Source: Chara braunii (lineage: Eukaryota > Streptophyta > Charophyceae > Charales > Characeae). Taken from it: a stretch of 29,281 nt of DNA. The stretch lies in assembly GCA_003427395.1 (NCBI GenBank), contig BFEA01000192.1, positions 263,119 to 292,399 on the forward strand, read 5' to 3'. The position numbers and the translations under genes are program-made. Positions 1 through 10,468 of this stretch are shown here, one piece after another; positions within the stretch are counted from its first letter, which is position 1, and each line of letters begins with the position of its first letter. Below the pieces are notes generated by a model. The model was not told where the DNA came from. It saw only the letters and a program-made list of their open reading frames with translations, and did no database searches.

Positions 1-1176
1 GTACCGAGGCAAACACAGGTAGTCGAAAGAATAGGCACAAGACACAGATGAAAACGCAAATGGAGAGACAGACGGCGACAGACAACAGATAAACAGCAAC
101 AGATAACCACCCAAACAGACAAATACCATAAGAGGGAGTGAGAGAGGGAGAGAGAAGGAGGAAGAGGAAGAGACAGGGAAAATGAGGAAGGACAGGGGGA
201 AGAAATTAGAAAGAAGGAGGAGATAGACTGCGCATGAAAGCACAAGAAAAAGGAGACAAACCTGGTCCGCCAAATATGGTAAAACGTCAGAACATAGACT
301 GAGAAACACAACTGATTTCCGAGCCTTGCCAGTGGAATAACTGCTTAGCTGGGTTTCGGCATATTGATGAGTTTTGTGTATGCAAATGTGTGTGTATATG
401 TGTGTATGTGCATTGACTGTGCGTGCGTGTTACCGTAGTTCATTATACAATCAAGAACAGTCGGACACACGGTCAGGTAGCCGGACAGACAGCGATGGAC
501 GTACAGAACAGGCAAGACAAATACAAAACAGACATGCAGAACGGAAATACAGGCTACAATCAGACTATGATCCGACAATAAACAAACAGGAATAGACAAA
601 CAGATAGATACGAAACACACAAACAGACAGACCTACTAACAAAGACAGACTGACACAGGAAAATATAAGCTCAAACAGATAGACTCAATCTGACCGAAGA
701 TCCGACAGACGAAGTCGGACAAGCGAACCGTCAGACAGCAGGCGGCCATAGTCGGGCTGCTGGGCGCCAGCGGGTACAGCAGATGATCGGGTGGTCTTCA
801 GAAAGTGAGGGGATGTGTGGGATAATCAAGGTCTGATCGAGGGTGACAAGATACGTAACTCGTACATGAAAGAGAGGTCGCCGATGGTGTGGACATTCAT
901 GTACATTGGTCTTCGTGAGTCGAAGTGATCCTGTTGTGTGAACCAGCTCTAGCGTAGGATAGTAGGGTAGAGTAGGCGGGGCGCTGTACGCCTGACAGAT
1001 AAAGCGACTCTGGCTACGGTGTTGATGTGGCCTGCGGGCTTGGACATTGACTCATTACTTCATTGTATTGCTCAGAGTGGAAAGATACTTGGTGCATTTA
1101 TACTATGTGCTCGTGTAAGATTGCTCAAATATCCGTCAGACCCGCAACTTGGTGTTTTGCATATCGCTCACAATCC

Positions 1177-1225
<49 letters not shown>
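1177..1225 (+). repeat. (ATT)n microsatellite in copy A
   Basis: About 16 perfect ATT units. The homologous tracts are 17727-17769 (copy B) and 23860-23923 (copy C, as AAT). Poly-Ile and poly-Leu open frames over it are artefacts. Confidence 0.95.
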
Positions 1226-1978
1226 GCTAGTTATTAGATTGATACTGCTATCACTAGGCATCAGGGGCCAGAAATGGAGGGAAAGTGGGATATTGAAGAG
1301 ACGAAAGATATCGTCACCGTATCTACCTCCACCAACCCTTTTCCCTTCTCCTTTGATCTGAACCCCTCAGTTTTTCTTTTTGTCTCCATATTTATCCAAG
1401 ATTACTGTTATGATTGTTGTTGTTATTAAGCATCAGTCTGAAATTCTTTGTTGATTGACAATCAGGAAAGTGGGGGAAGATCAGGTTTGAAGAGAGGTGG
1501 AGTACTGGAAAGGAGAGAGACATCNTCACCGTGTGACGGCATCTACCTCCTCGATCCGTCTCCATTTATCCCATAATCTAATCCCCTCATTTCCTTGGTT
1601 TTCACAACTCTCTGGAAAGGTATAAATGACATCAGAGTAAAAAGTCTGTTATGTAAAAGATGAATGTTCAGGCAGTCCGACTAAAACAGGACGATTGCGG
1701 GAGCTCTGCTGGAGTTCAGGAGGAACTGTGGAGGCAGGGAACTTTAAGGTATGCATGCTTCATTATTTTCCCATATAACCTTAAAGGCTACGCCCTTCTA
1801 TTGTCTGCTTATATAATTGTGTGATATACTATTTATGCCTTTTCTTCATGACCTAAATATCAAAAGTAAAAGTATTATATACTTGAATTGAGGATCTGTC
1901 TGAGGTGAGGAAAAGGAACCTAGGAAAAGAACCGAGAAGGAACCTAGGCTGCATGGTCTTGAGAAAACAAAAGCAGAG

Positions 1979-3635
1979 GTAATAGGAGGCTCCCGTGGGG
2001 TTCTCCTATCACTGATCTGACTAGACTTAGGAGGGGAAATAAGTACTCCCGGGTGAGTACACGAACTCCTAAGTCTAGATCAATCCGTGCGACTTCCGTA
2101 TAAGTCAACAATACCTCGTACTCAATTAAAATGAACGATCAGGGCAAACTAAACTTAAAATGGTCTTGATCTCCTACGCATTGAACTGGTATTAGGGTGA
2201 CTCCCGGGAGGGTTTCCTAATACTATGTTTGATCTGGGGATCAATTAACAAGGAAAGAATGAGTTGATTATGTTTGGGCAAGTAAAAGGGGTACTCCCGG
2301 GTGAGTAACCCTGCTAACTGTTTTGGTATGACTAAGAAGTTGGTTTGTTTGAGTTACTAATGGTTTATCTAATTAACATTGAATCAGGTTATAGGAGGCT
2401 CCCGCGCGGTTCTCCTCTCACTTGATTTGACTAAACTTAGCAAGGGAATTAAGTACTCCAGGGTGAGTACACAAACTCCTCAGTCTAAGTCAATCTGGTC
2501 GGCTTCCGTGAAAGTTGACTGATCTCCTACGCATCAGACTGGTAGTAAAGTGGCTCCAGGGTGGGTTATCCTAGTACTTGTTTGATCAAGAGGTCTTCTA
2601 ACGAGGAAAAGAGTGACTTGATTATGGACATGTAAAAGGGATAGTTCCGGGTGAGTAACCCTGCTACTTGTTTTGGAATGACTAATGAATTGGCATCGTT
2701 CGGATGCTAATGGCCTAATTATTTAAATCATGTTATGGGAGGCTCCCGTGGAGTTCTCCTATCACTTGATCTGACAGGATTTAGGAAGGGAATTAAGTAC
2801 TCCCGGGTGAGTACACGAACTCCTAAGTCTAAGTCAATCTGGTCGACTTCCGTGAAAGTCGACATACCTCTTGCTCATTCACGATGAGTGGNNNNNNNNN
2901 NNNNNNNNNNNNNNNNNNNNNNNNNNNNNNNNNNNNNNNNNNNNNNNNNNNNNNNNNNNNNNNNNNNNNNNNNNNNNNNNNNNNNNNNNNNNNNNNNNNN
3001 NNNNNNNNNNNNNNNNNNNNNNNNNNNNNNNNNNNNNNNNNNNNNNNNNNNNNNNNNNNNNNNNNNNNNNNNNNNNNNNNNNNNNNNNNNNNNNNNNNNN
3101 NNNNNNNNNNNNNNNNNNNNNNNNNNNNNNNNNNNNNNNNNNNNNNNNNNNNNNNNNNNNNNNNNNNNNNNNNNNNNNNNNNNNNNNNNNNNNNNNNNNN
3201 NNNNNNNNNNNNNNNNNNNNNNNNNNNNNNNNNNNNNNNNNNNNNNNNNNNNNNNNNNNNNNNNNNNNNNNNNNNNNNNNNNNNNNNNNNNNNNNNNNNN
3301 NNNNNNNNNNNNNNNNNNNNNNNNNNNNNNNNNNNNNNNNNNNNNNNNNNNNNNNNNNNNNNNNNNTCTGGATCTAGAATGTTCTCTGAATACTGGGTCA
3401 AATGTTGAGACGACTCAACATAGACCTCCTAACTATCTGCCTAACTAATAGAAGGATACTCTCTTGTGAGTTATCCGGTTGCTTACACTAGATTGCTTGA
3501 ACTACTTGGTTGCGTCGACTTTGAAGGGTGGTTGGGTGCTCTCGAAGGGCAACTCAACTACTCTTCTGACTTACAGATTGTTTGAAATTAATCAAGTAGT
3601 GGAAGATTCCCGGGTGAGTGAGCCCACTACTTGCG
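1979..3635 (+). repeat. Hairpin array in copy A
   Basis: This is a run of short inverted repeats spaced roughly 50-110 bp apart. Examples are ATAGGAG/CTCCTAT (1982-1988 and 2003-2009); a nested pair with a 13-bp outer stem (2021-2033 with 2066-2078) and inner GTACTC/GAGTAC (2043-2048, 2055-2060) around the loop CCGGGT; GACTT/AAGTC (2091-2106); GTATTAGG/CCTAATAC (2189-2196, 2216-2223); and GTCGACTT/AAGTCGAC (2842-2849, 2856-2863) around CCGTGA. The loops are alike (CCGGGT, CCGTGA, CCGTGG) and preceded by CTC or CTT, while the stems differ. The array is interrupted by an N gap at 2892-3366. Function is unknown. Confidence 0.8.
2892..3366. other. Assembly gap (475 N)
   Basis: The gap is flanked by sequence identical or nearly so to copy B on both sides. 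The matching interval in copy B (19412-19891) is 480 bp and contains about six hairpins, so the missing bases are very likely the same hairpin-rich sequence. Open frames running across the N are meaningless. Confidence 0.95.
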
Positions 3636-4210
3636 TATGTCAGGACAAGAAGAACAAAGAGGGGAAAAAGGAGTGCTCCATCAGGAGCGATTCCAAAGGT
3701 CCTTTTAGGAAGAAACATGAAAGAGAGCGAATATCGTCAAGAAGTGGATTAGATAAGAAGAAGTTTCACGTAGCCTCAGTTCATTGATATACTCCTAAAG
3801 GAGAAACCACCGAACGGCATGAGTAGATCTCAGTTAGATTAGTGCGTAAGCACTAAAGGGTGTGCTTATCTGCCAGAGAGAAACCGCAAAAGTTGAGAGT
3901 AGGGGGAAATATAAGTTTCCCTGGGCAACTTGAGACATAGTAAAAAAAACTCCTTGAATAAAAGAAGGAGTGACGAACGACTCAGGGGTAGATAGAAGCT
4001 AGGGGTTAGACTTTGGGATGTTGATCCCAGAGCTCACAAACCAAAACTAAGGGCTTGACCCTTAGATGTCATTATGTGGGAGTCAAGTGGGGATGTTGAA
4101 TCATTGTTGACCAGTGTTTGTGCAGGTCTTTGCTTTGGCCTGCTGCAATTGAAGGAGAAGTCTTACAAAAAGGACTCAAATTTTCGTTATCACTCGATAA
4201 CAGGTCGGTC

Positions 4211-5930
4211 GTTGCCGATTCAACTCTTTCCACCTTGACTTGATACCTAAATCGAAAATCAAACCTTGTGGTTAGTAAAACTGTCACCTGTGGTCATCGC
4301 CTAAATGGTCCTGGTCACTTTCAGGGGTCCTTTGAATACATGTGAGGGGGCAGGGCTCGCATCTCAGGAAAGATATAGCTGTCATGCATGGTTTGGGGAG
4401 TGAGGGACAATGTCAGTGGTTGATGGTTGACGTTGTTAGTGCATGCCATGTGAATTGTCTTTGCATTATGTTGTGCAGGTCTNTTTTGTGCATGATTTGG
4501 GTTGGACTNTAATTGACATCGTGAAGAGTTTNNACACTNAGCACTTGTGAAAGTGGGAAGGGTTCCCAACGGTAATACCTCGCTATTCATAATCAAGTCT
4601 TATATANTATCTGATGGTCAGTCATGCATTGAGTAGAATAGTTTATCTTTGNTAGTGACATGAACATAGTAGTCAGAAGGAGTGTGAAGCGGAAATAGAC
4701 GACCATCTNAAAGTTCGACCTGAATATCTAACGGGTCAGTCCTAGGCGTCTTACCGCGCGTACGCCATTTTCATGCTACAGCGATCGAGCAAACGCCATC
4801 GGCCGACCTACCTCTGCTCGGGCATGTAAAAGCCTTCGTATGTGGGCATAGCTCAACAGGGATACGNCTNCCTGAGGGTGGTGACAACCCCTCNGGTAGA
4901 GGTAAGTTGTACCTCGCGACGTCCCGACCTGTTGCAGGGCGTCGTGAGAGGTATAGCACGCGCGCACGGTTGGAGTGGTGACGAGTTGTTCAACGAAAAT
5001 AAATCCTGCGTGACACTACCGTGAGGTTCAGCGCTCCCAGAGGGGTGCAGGACCGCCGCGCGCGACAGGTGGCACCGTTGCCGGGGATCTCGCTTTCNAG
5101 CCNAGGTTCTTAGTGANCGGACTNGGGTATGGTAAAACGATGATCACGGCAAAACGACAACCTTTGGATTAATGGATAGCGTGACTGCNNCTANAGATGC
5201 AAATCGTCNACCGACAACANATTNATNNTTTGTCGGGGACCTTCGGTTGCCTGCCGGGGTCCTATGTGAACGAACCTGGGTCTGGTTAATTGAAGCCCTA
5301 GCAAAACGACAAACGAAAGATAGGGTAGTGTACAACCTCTATTCATATGGTAAAGGGACTACTAAGGTAAATTGTGGGACTATTGATAGCATTTGTCTAT
5401 GGTAGATGGGGTGAGTACCGTTTAAAGTATATAGCCTACCGTACTTTACGAATATTAGTCTATCCTTTTATCGCTTGCCTGAAGTCATAGTTTATCCCAC
5501 AATCAGGTTAGAAAAGTAACATACAGGGTAAACGATCAAGAATTCCGAAGTCTTTTAAAAGCAAGTCAGTACGGGTAGCAAAAGTCTGCCTAGAAGGTGT
5601 TTCTATTATGGTATTCTCCTCTACTGATGATGTTTTTCNGCCCCTACGACAACNTCNCATACTTCTGAAACCTTCATTCTTTTATAGGGATACACGTCCT
5701 TATACATAAAACATTAGAAAATTCAACGCTACTCTAGGTGTCTCATCCCTTCGGCCATGCCACGTGGGGCAGGAACTGAAAGGGGAAGAGGCGGTTGACA
5801 AGGAAAGGCAACTTAAAAGCCTATTGACCTGAAGAGAGAAGAGCGAGAGAAAGAAGATGAGAAAGAAAAGAAGTGGAGAACATTAAGGTTGCGACAACAT
5901 CAAGAGGACCTGAGTGAATGAACGTCGTCT
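4211..5930. other. Unassigned sequence with scattered N and local hairpins
   Basis: No recognisable gene. About two dozen single or paired N lie between 4483 and 5657, a density seen nowhere else in the window. The part at 4740-5090 is GC-richer and folds locally: CCTGAGGG pairs with CCCTCNGG (about 4871-4896), GAGGTA with TACCTC (about 4900-4916), and CGACG.CCC with GGGCGTCG (about 4917-4945). At 5135-5160 and 5290-5310 there are similar GGTAAAACGA / GCAAAACGACAA phrases. The stretch 5760-5925 is purine-rich and in one frame reads as a charged, coiled-coil-like peptide broken by stops, possibly decayed gag. Confidence 0.5.
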
Positions 5931-6218
5931 CTAGGAAAAATGACTTATTACTCTTATAAGTACGAGCGACGTTACAGCTCTCCGCCACTGAGCTTTGAGC
6001 CGCCTTTTCGTACTTGTATTCTTTTCCCTCTTCTTCCCTGGCACGTCGACCTCGACAGTTGATTGTCCTTCTCTAGTCACCTCGACCGGCTCTTCCACCT
6101 CCGCCGCATGTGCCTGACCCTCCCATAGTGTCTCAGGTCGTGCTAACAGATCATAGATTATGTACTGCCCTGACACTGTTTTTCCTATGTCCGTTTTAAT
6201 CATGCGGGCTAATCTCAT
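5931..6218 (-). CDS. Hypothetical protein fragment, possibly transposon-derived
   Basis: A 95-codon open frame on the minus strand, open for six more codons upstream of the chosen ATG. Its composition is balanced rather than low-complexity. The N-terminal half is mixed (DIGKTVSGQYIIYDLLARPE), the middle is acidic (several E/V repeats around residues 38-60), and a strongly basic patch KKREKN...KRRLKAQWRR follows at about residues 62-80. I see no catalytic motif or known domain and no second copy in the window that would allow a conservation test. The neighbourhood is all transposon debris, so a fragment of a retroelement polyprotein is more likely than a host gene. It may also be chance. Confidence 0.22.
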   Translation of the reverse strand: MRLARMIKTDIGKTVSGQYIIYDLLARPETLWEGQAHAAEVEEPVEVTREGQSTVEVDVPGKKREKNTSTKRRLKAQWRRAVTSLVLIRVISHFS

Positions 6219-6719
6219 ACTTGTTATACAGAGGGATCATTTAAGGGCGTGGTCCTACCAACATGAAGCAGGATCAAGCTTAGTGATAGCTTAGTTTTTG
6301 TCAAGATCGTCAAACAAAGACACCCTCGAGAGGGAGTAGATTACGATGACTTGTGTACTTTTTCCCTTGTCAGTAAGAATACCTATAGTGAAAAGGGGTA
6401 GCCGTCTGGGAAGAGAAAGGGGAGTTGATAATTTGTAGTACCGCCTCTTTTGGGATGACCAATCTAGATATGTGTGCGACTATCTTTGTGGATTGTGTCC
6501 CAGGAAGACACACTTTTTCCTTTGTTCGTAGTAAAGTACTAGTCGATCGGCTATAGCAGAAGAGGAGGAAACGATTCTAGTAGAATATTGATGAGTTAAA
6601 AATATGTACAGGGATACAAAGGGCAGCCGAACGTGAATAGTATCACGAAGGACCCTCATTTCCTATGGGTTCTTAATAAAAGTCTTGTTTTAGGAAAGAG
6701 TCGATATAGGGCTGAGTCC
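6219..6719. other. Unassigned spacer
   Basis: About 500 bp with no supported gene, RNA or repeat. It is AT-moderate with frequent stops in all frames. It ends where the block duplicated at the right edge of the window begins; the repeat may well continue to the left, because the right-hand copy is cut by the window end. Confidence 0.5.
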
Positions 6720-8722
6720 ATCTTTGGGAGAATTTTAGAGGTTGGTTTTGTCTATAAAGGGACAGCCTAGGACTCTTGATCTTGCGTACGGTAAGTAAGG
6801 CAGTAAGGAGTTTTGACAATGTTGTTAAATCATCCCTTTTGTGCTTTACTTGGTGGCAAAATTCAGGTACAAGGCTATCTGATGGATTTCACCTAGTTCG
6901 ACACCATCGACCTAAACATGTTCATTTGAATCTAACCGCTTAATCTCTTTCGTTTAAGGTCATTCAGTTGAGTTATATATGTAAATTTATCGATTCGCGC
7001 CAGTTTATTCAAATCAAGCCTATAAGTCTATATGTCTGATGCATTTTTATTCATGATTACTAGTTACTCATCTAATGCTTTAATCCATCCTTATGAGTTA
7101 ATTATATATGATTATCCGTTTATGTCTATTCACTATAACCTATGTAGTTGGATTGCTCTCCTAACAAACAATAGAAGTGCTACGCAGAATCCACGTTCGA
7201 CGCGGGATCGAAGGTGAATGGAGTGACTGACCTCTTGGGAGGAGAGATTCTCTGAAGAGGTAGTCAATGCGTAGAATCTACTCTTGGGGGAGTTGGAATC
7301 CTAAGTTATCACTTCTTTGAAAGATGACTTGAAGGAACTATAAATTCGCCTTCAGAAGTAGTAGTGAGACCCACGCCGGAACTATGTTCCTGGTCCATAG
7401 TGGGGTGTTGTCACCTAACCCTTTGAGGAGAGGTGACTACATTAATATTAAGAAGGAGGAAAGTATTTGATCCTTGTTGGACTATGGTCTGTGAAGGAGG
7501 CGACTACTACCTGCCGCAAGGAAGCAGGGGGTGATGCCCCAACTATCTTTTTATCAAGTAGGTTCATCTGCACGGGACAGGATATGGATCCTGGAACGTG
7601 TATGGTGGGGTCGTCTACTAATGGACAAGGGTTTGCAAGGAATGAATATTGGAATCGGAGGGTGAAGCAGTGAGACTTGGTCCTTGAGCGTGGCTCGGGA
7701 GTCTAAGATGTTAACCCTTCTAAGGGATTACACTGCCCCTTGACACAATATACTCTTGTCAAAGCCCAGGGAGTAGAATGTAGTACTCTCATTATTTTTG
7801 CATCTAGAAGTATTTATCATTGGGGGACTTATTGACCACAGCATAACTATTGTCTATCATAACAGTTACCATAAGTTTCTCACTATGTATGCATATGTCA
7901 GTTAAACTTGTCTCTACACTCGTTAATACTATTTCCTTACTCAACTATTAAAATTATTGATTATTGTAATCACTATGGCAGTATGTCCCTACTATAAATG
8001 ACAATTATTATGATAGTAACAGCGCAAATGCATTATTACAACAGTATATTATCATCTGTTTTGGAATGGTCTTACACGTTGGAAATGAGCAATGTTAGTG
8101 GAGTATGATTTGACGATTACCTTTCAAGAGGGGTATTGTGAAAAAAAGGGATTCTAGATAATGATGGAAAATGTTTGCTGGACGTTTGTGAGCAGAACCT
8201 AGAAATGGCTCAAGAAGGTCAGAAAGTCGTATGTTAGGGAAGACCCAGCATAACCTTGTCTATTGAAAAAGAACATGGGTTGGAGTTGTCCTTGTCAAGT
8301 TTAGTTAGGGAGGATAAATATATCGGTTCCTGGTGAGATACGTCTTTAAATGAGGATATCCTTATTTTTGGATTGAGTTTGGCTTCAACAATAATAAGGA
8401 TAGTGCAATGACCCTGTCCACCACGTCATCTTTTTGGATTACTTTCGGTATCGAGTTGACATTGAGACGAGAGAACCTGTTCACGAGACTATTAGGACTA
8501 GTTGAGGAGAGGTCAGTAATGCAGATAAGTTTGTATTCCCCTCCTCCCTGTTGCGTGTCATTCTACTCGCATTCCTTGTAGAAGAATATTTCAGGGGACA
8601 AGAGAAAAATAAAGACATCAGCGGAGACCGCTTTGATAGAAAAAGGATGGGGACACAAAACACTATACGAGCAAGATAGTATACCTAAAAAAAGGGTCCG
8701 TGCTCCTTAACCGAAAGCATCA
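6720..8722 (+). repeat. 2-kb dispersed repeat, copy D1
   Basis: Colinear, as an inverted copy, with 27279-29281; the two intervals have equal length. In the first ~150 bases compared by eye there are about six mismatches. It contains hairpins: ACCTCTT/AAGAGGT (7230-7236, 7255-7261) and GTCACCT/AGGTGAC (7410-7416, 7431-7437). The 68-codon frame at 7467-7673 acquires a stop (CAA to TAA) in the other copy and is not treated as a gene. The right boundary reads GCATCA, so the block ends in CA, which would suit an LTR, and a gag remnant follows 370 bp downstream. That it is the LTR of that element is inference only. Its left boundary cannot be fixed. Confidence 0.8.
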
Positions 8723-9088
8723 AAGTACGACTTATACTGTTACCACTTACACTGATTCTCATGACCTAGATGAAAAATTTAATACGTCGGTGAGCTTCGA
8801 ATGGAGGTAGACGGGCAGTAAATGTTATTACTTTTATCGGTTCATGCGCGCAACTTATGGTCTTAAGTTATGTGTTTTTTCTCATCTACTTACATGATTC
8901 ATATATATTTATGACAATTTTTTACTGCTCCGTCAGGCGGTTGCTTAAAAGGTTATGCATTCGTATATTGACGGTATTATGTTACCTTTAGATAAGTTAA
9001 GATAGGAAAGGAGAATGCTATTAAAGAACAATCTTCGGCTTACAGCTTAACGCTTTGTCGCTTGCTGTACTTGTAGAGATCCGCAACA
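8723..9088. other. AT-rich leader before the gag remnant
   Basis: Not shared with the inverted copy of D1. It has no gene and no clear primer-binding site next to the D1 boundary. A TAG stop at 9074-9076 closes the gag frame upstream. Confidence 0.5.
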
Positions 9089-10105
9089 GTGACAATTGCT
9101 AAGGATGGCGGATTGACTAAGGTTTTACTTTGGAGGAATTCGTCTCTCGTTAAAGCGCTAACGCACGAGTCTGTAAACGAGTCAATGCCCCAAGACCTTA
9201 GAGCTCTGTTGTTTCAAGGGAAGAACCTCCTTAACTTTTTGCGCGATTACCTCAACTTTTGCCTTGAGAAGAAATGGGATGAGAGAGCGATGTTGACTAT
9301 GCTGCCTTTATTCGTGTGTGAGGAGTTGCGCGAAGAAGTATATGATTTCATGTTGAGATCACGTACTTGGAGTGAACTCGAGGGTTTGTTGAGCTTGAGG
9401 TTCCCCGAAAGCGAAATCGTCAGTCATCATTGTGAAAGCTTTATGCAAGTAGTCAGTGGTACGTTAACGCAAGAGGAAATAGGTGGTATACAGAAACAAG
9501 TGAGAGAGTTGGAAAAGAGAATGATGCAACTAGAGAGAGACAGGAAAGACAAGTGAAAGGTCTCGGAGGGATCGTCAAATGACTTAGCTCGTTGGAGTGG
9601 AGAGAAAACGAAGGATGATAATCAAGGCTCTCTCCTATCTGCAAAGGCTGAGAAAAAGCGGTATGATGACCAACGAAGGAAAGAAGATAAGGAAGTGATT
9701 GATATGGAAGAAGGACCTAAACCTCCTAAATTGACCAAAGCCCAACGGAGGGCCAGAAACCAAGCTCAAATAGTCATGAGTCGTGGGCAAGGTCAAGATT
9801 GGAAAGGAGGTCGAGGAAATGGTGTTCAAGAACGTGGTCAAGGATATTGAAAAAGAAGAGTGAATTTGAGGGATGTTGTCTGCAGGCATTGTACCCATGA
9901 AGGGCATACAATGAGGTTTTGCCACGTCAGAAAGATTGATAAAGCGAATGGTCTGATAAGCACCGATATTGAAGGAAGTGTTTATGACAGATTTTGAAAC
10001 CTTATTAACCCAAACATACATGGAGGGACGAGACAGGAAGCCTTACGACGGGAGCGTGAATGGTGGACAAAGGCGACAACCTGTATCAGTGACAGGGGAT
10101 TGTAA
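9089..10105 (+). pseudogene. gag: Retrotransposon gag (capsid-like plus CCHC zinc knuckle), decayed
   Basis: One reading frame runs for 338 codons from just after a TAG (9074) to a TAA (10103-10105), broken only by three TGA codons at 9554-9556, 9848-9850 and 9995-9997. Residues about 30-115 look like a gag capsid region: a FQGKNLLNFLRDYLNF-type helix, then a W-rich helix and LRSRTWSELEGLLSLRFPE. Residues about 128-155 (IQKQVRELEKRMMQLERDRK) form a coiled coil. A basic, Gln/Gly/Arg-rich linker follows. A CX2CX4HX4C zinc knuckle lies at 9881-9922 (CRHCTHEGHTMRFC), which in gag binds the genomic RNA. No ATG starts the frame: the first codon shown is GTG and the first in-frame ATG comes about 30 codons in, so the N-terminus is lost. 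No protease, reverse transcriptase or integrase follows. By family, gag forms the cytoplasmic particle of LTR retrotransposons. This copy is almost certainly dead. Confidence 0.75.
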
Positions 10106-10270
10106 GGTCATTGAATGGTAACGTCGTCAAGAAGGCACGACTATCAAAAATAGAAGTATTCTCCTGGAGGATGGAATGAGGAAGGTATACAGAAAGGGAA
10201 ACAAGTTCGATGAAGAAATTTTGTCCACAGAAGCATGATATACGGCAAGTAGGGGACGCAGTGGAATAAA

Positions 10271-10468
10271 ATGAAAAAAGAGTGGCAAAAATTTAAACAA
10301 ACTTTTCTGATACCGGTGAAAGAAAAGGTGGAGTCCAACAAGATAAGTGAATGGGAGAAGAAGCAGGGATTTGAAACTTATAGGTATTATCGAAACGCTC
10401 CTTGTGTAAGGACAAAAAAAAAGCGAGAATTCAATAGAAGACGTCGAAAGATGGTGAAGAGAAGGTAG
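10271..10468 (+). pseudogene. Basic peptide frame, probable further gag/pol debris
   Basis: A 65-codon frame on the same strand as gag, 165 bp downstream. It is very rich in Lys/Arg (KKEWQKFKQ at the start, KKKREFNRRRRKMVKRR at the end) and has an ETYRYYRNAPCVRT stretch. Between the gag frame and this one (10106-10270), a second frame reads as protein-like sequence with stops, consistent with frameshifts in one long decayed polyprotein. I do not recognise a domain; placing it with gag rests on position, strand and composition. Confidence 0.3.

Larger units (their letters stand above)
1..4210 (+). repeat. Long hairpin-bearing element, copy A (left end outside the window)
   Basis: The sequence matches copy B from about 16964 to 21001 in the same orientation, and copy C (about 25096 down to 21006) inverted. 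The order is a CAGA/purine-rich stretch (1-660), a unique-looking stretch (660-1170), an (ATT)n tract, a link region (1230-1978), the hairpin array (1979-3635), and a distal part ending in CACTCGATAACAGGTCGGTC. Copies A and B share sequence up to this GGTC and then differ, so about 4210 is probably a true element end. The left end is missing, because B and C continue beyond the point equivalent to base 1. Relative to A, copy B lacks about 415 bp (A 647-1062). No protein family is recognisable, and the open frames inside are low-complexity or shadow frames. The element class is unknown; a non-autonomous or foldback-type element is the best guess. Confidence 0.85.

Noticed and set aside
2829-3448. 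Open frames across the N gap
   Set aside because: They consist mostly of unknown bases and carry no information.
1979-3635. CRISPR array
   Set aside because: The repeats are short hairpins with different stems and irregular spacing, with no constant-length spacers, and the setting is eukaryotic repeat DNA without cas genes.
3479-3787. Protein of about 100 aa shared by the three copies (also 20284-20577, 21328-21600)
   Set aside because: Between copies A and C most visible base changes alter the amino acid, copy B is rearranged in front, and the frame starts inside the hairpin array. Similarity is explained by DNA duplication alone.
4843-4862. A second tRNA-like head (CATAGCTCAACAGG)
   Set aside because: No B box follows at a suitable distance and the region folds into unrelated hairpins.
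7467-7673. 68-codon frame in repeat D1
   Set aside because: The D2 copy has TAA in place of CAA in the middle of the frame.
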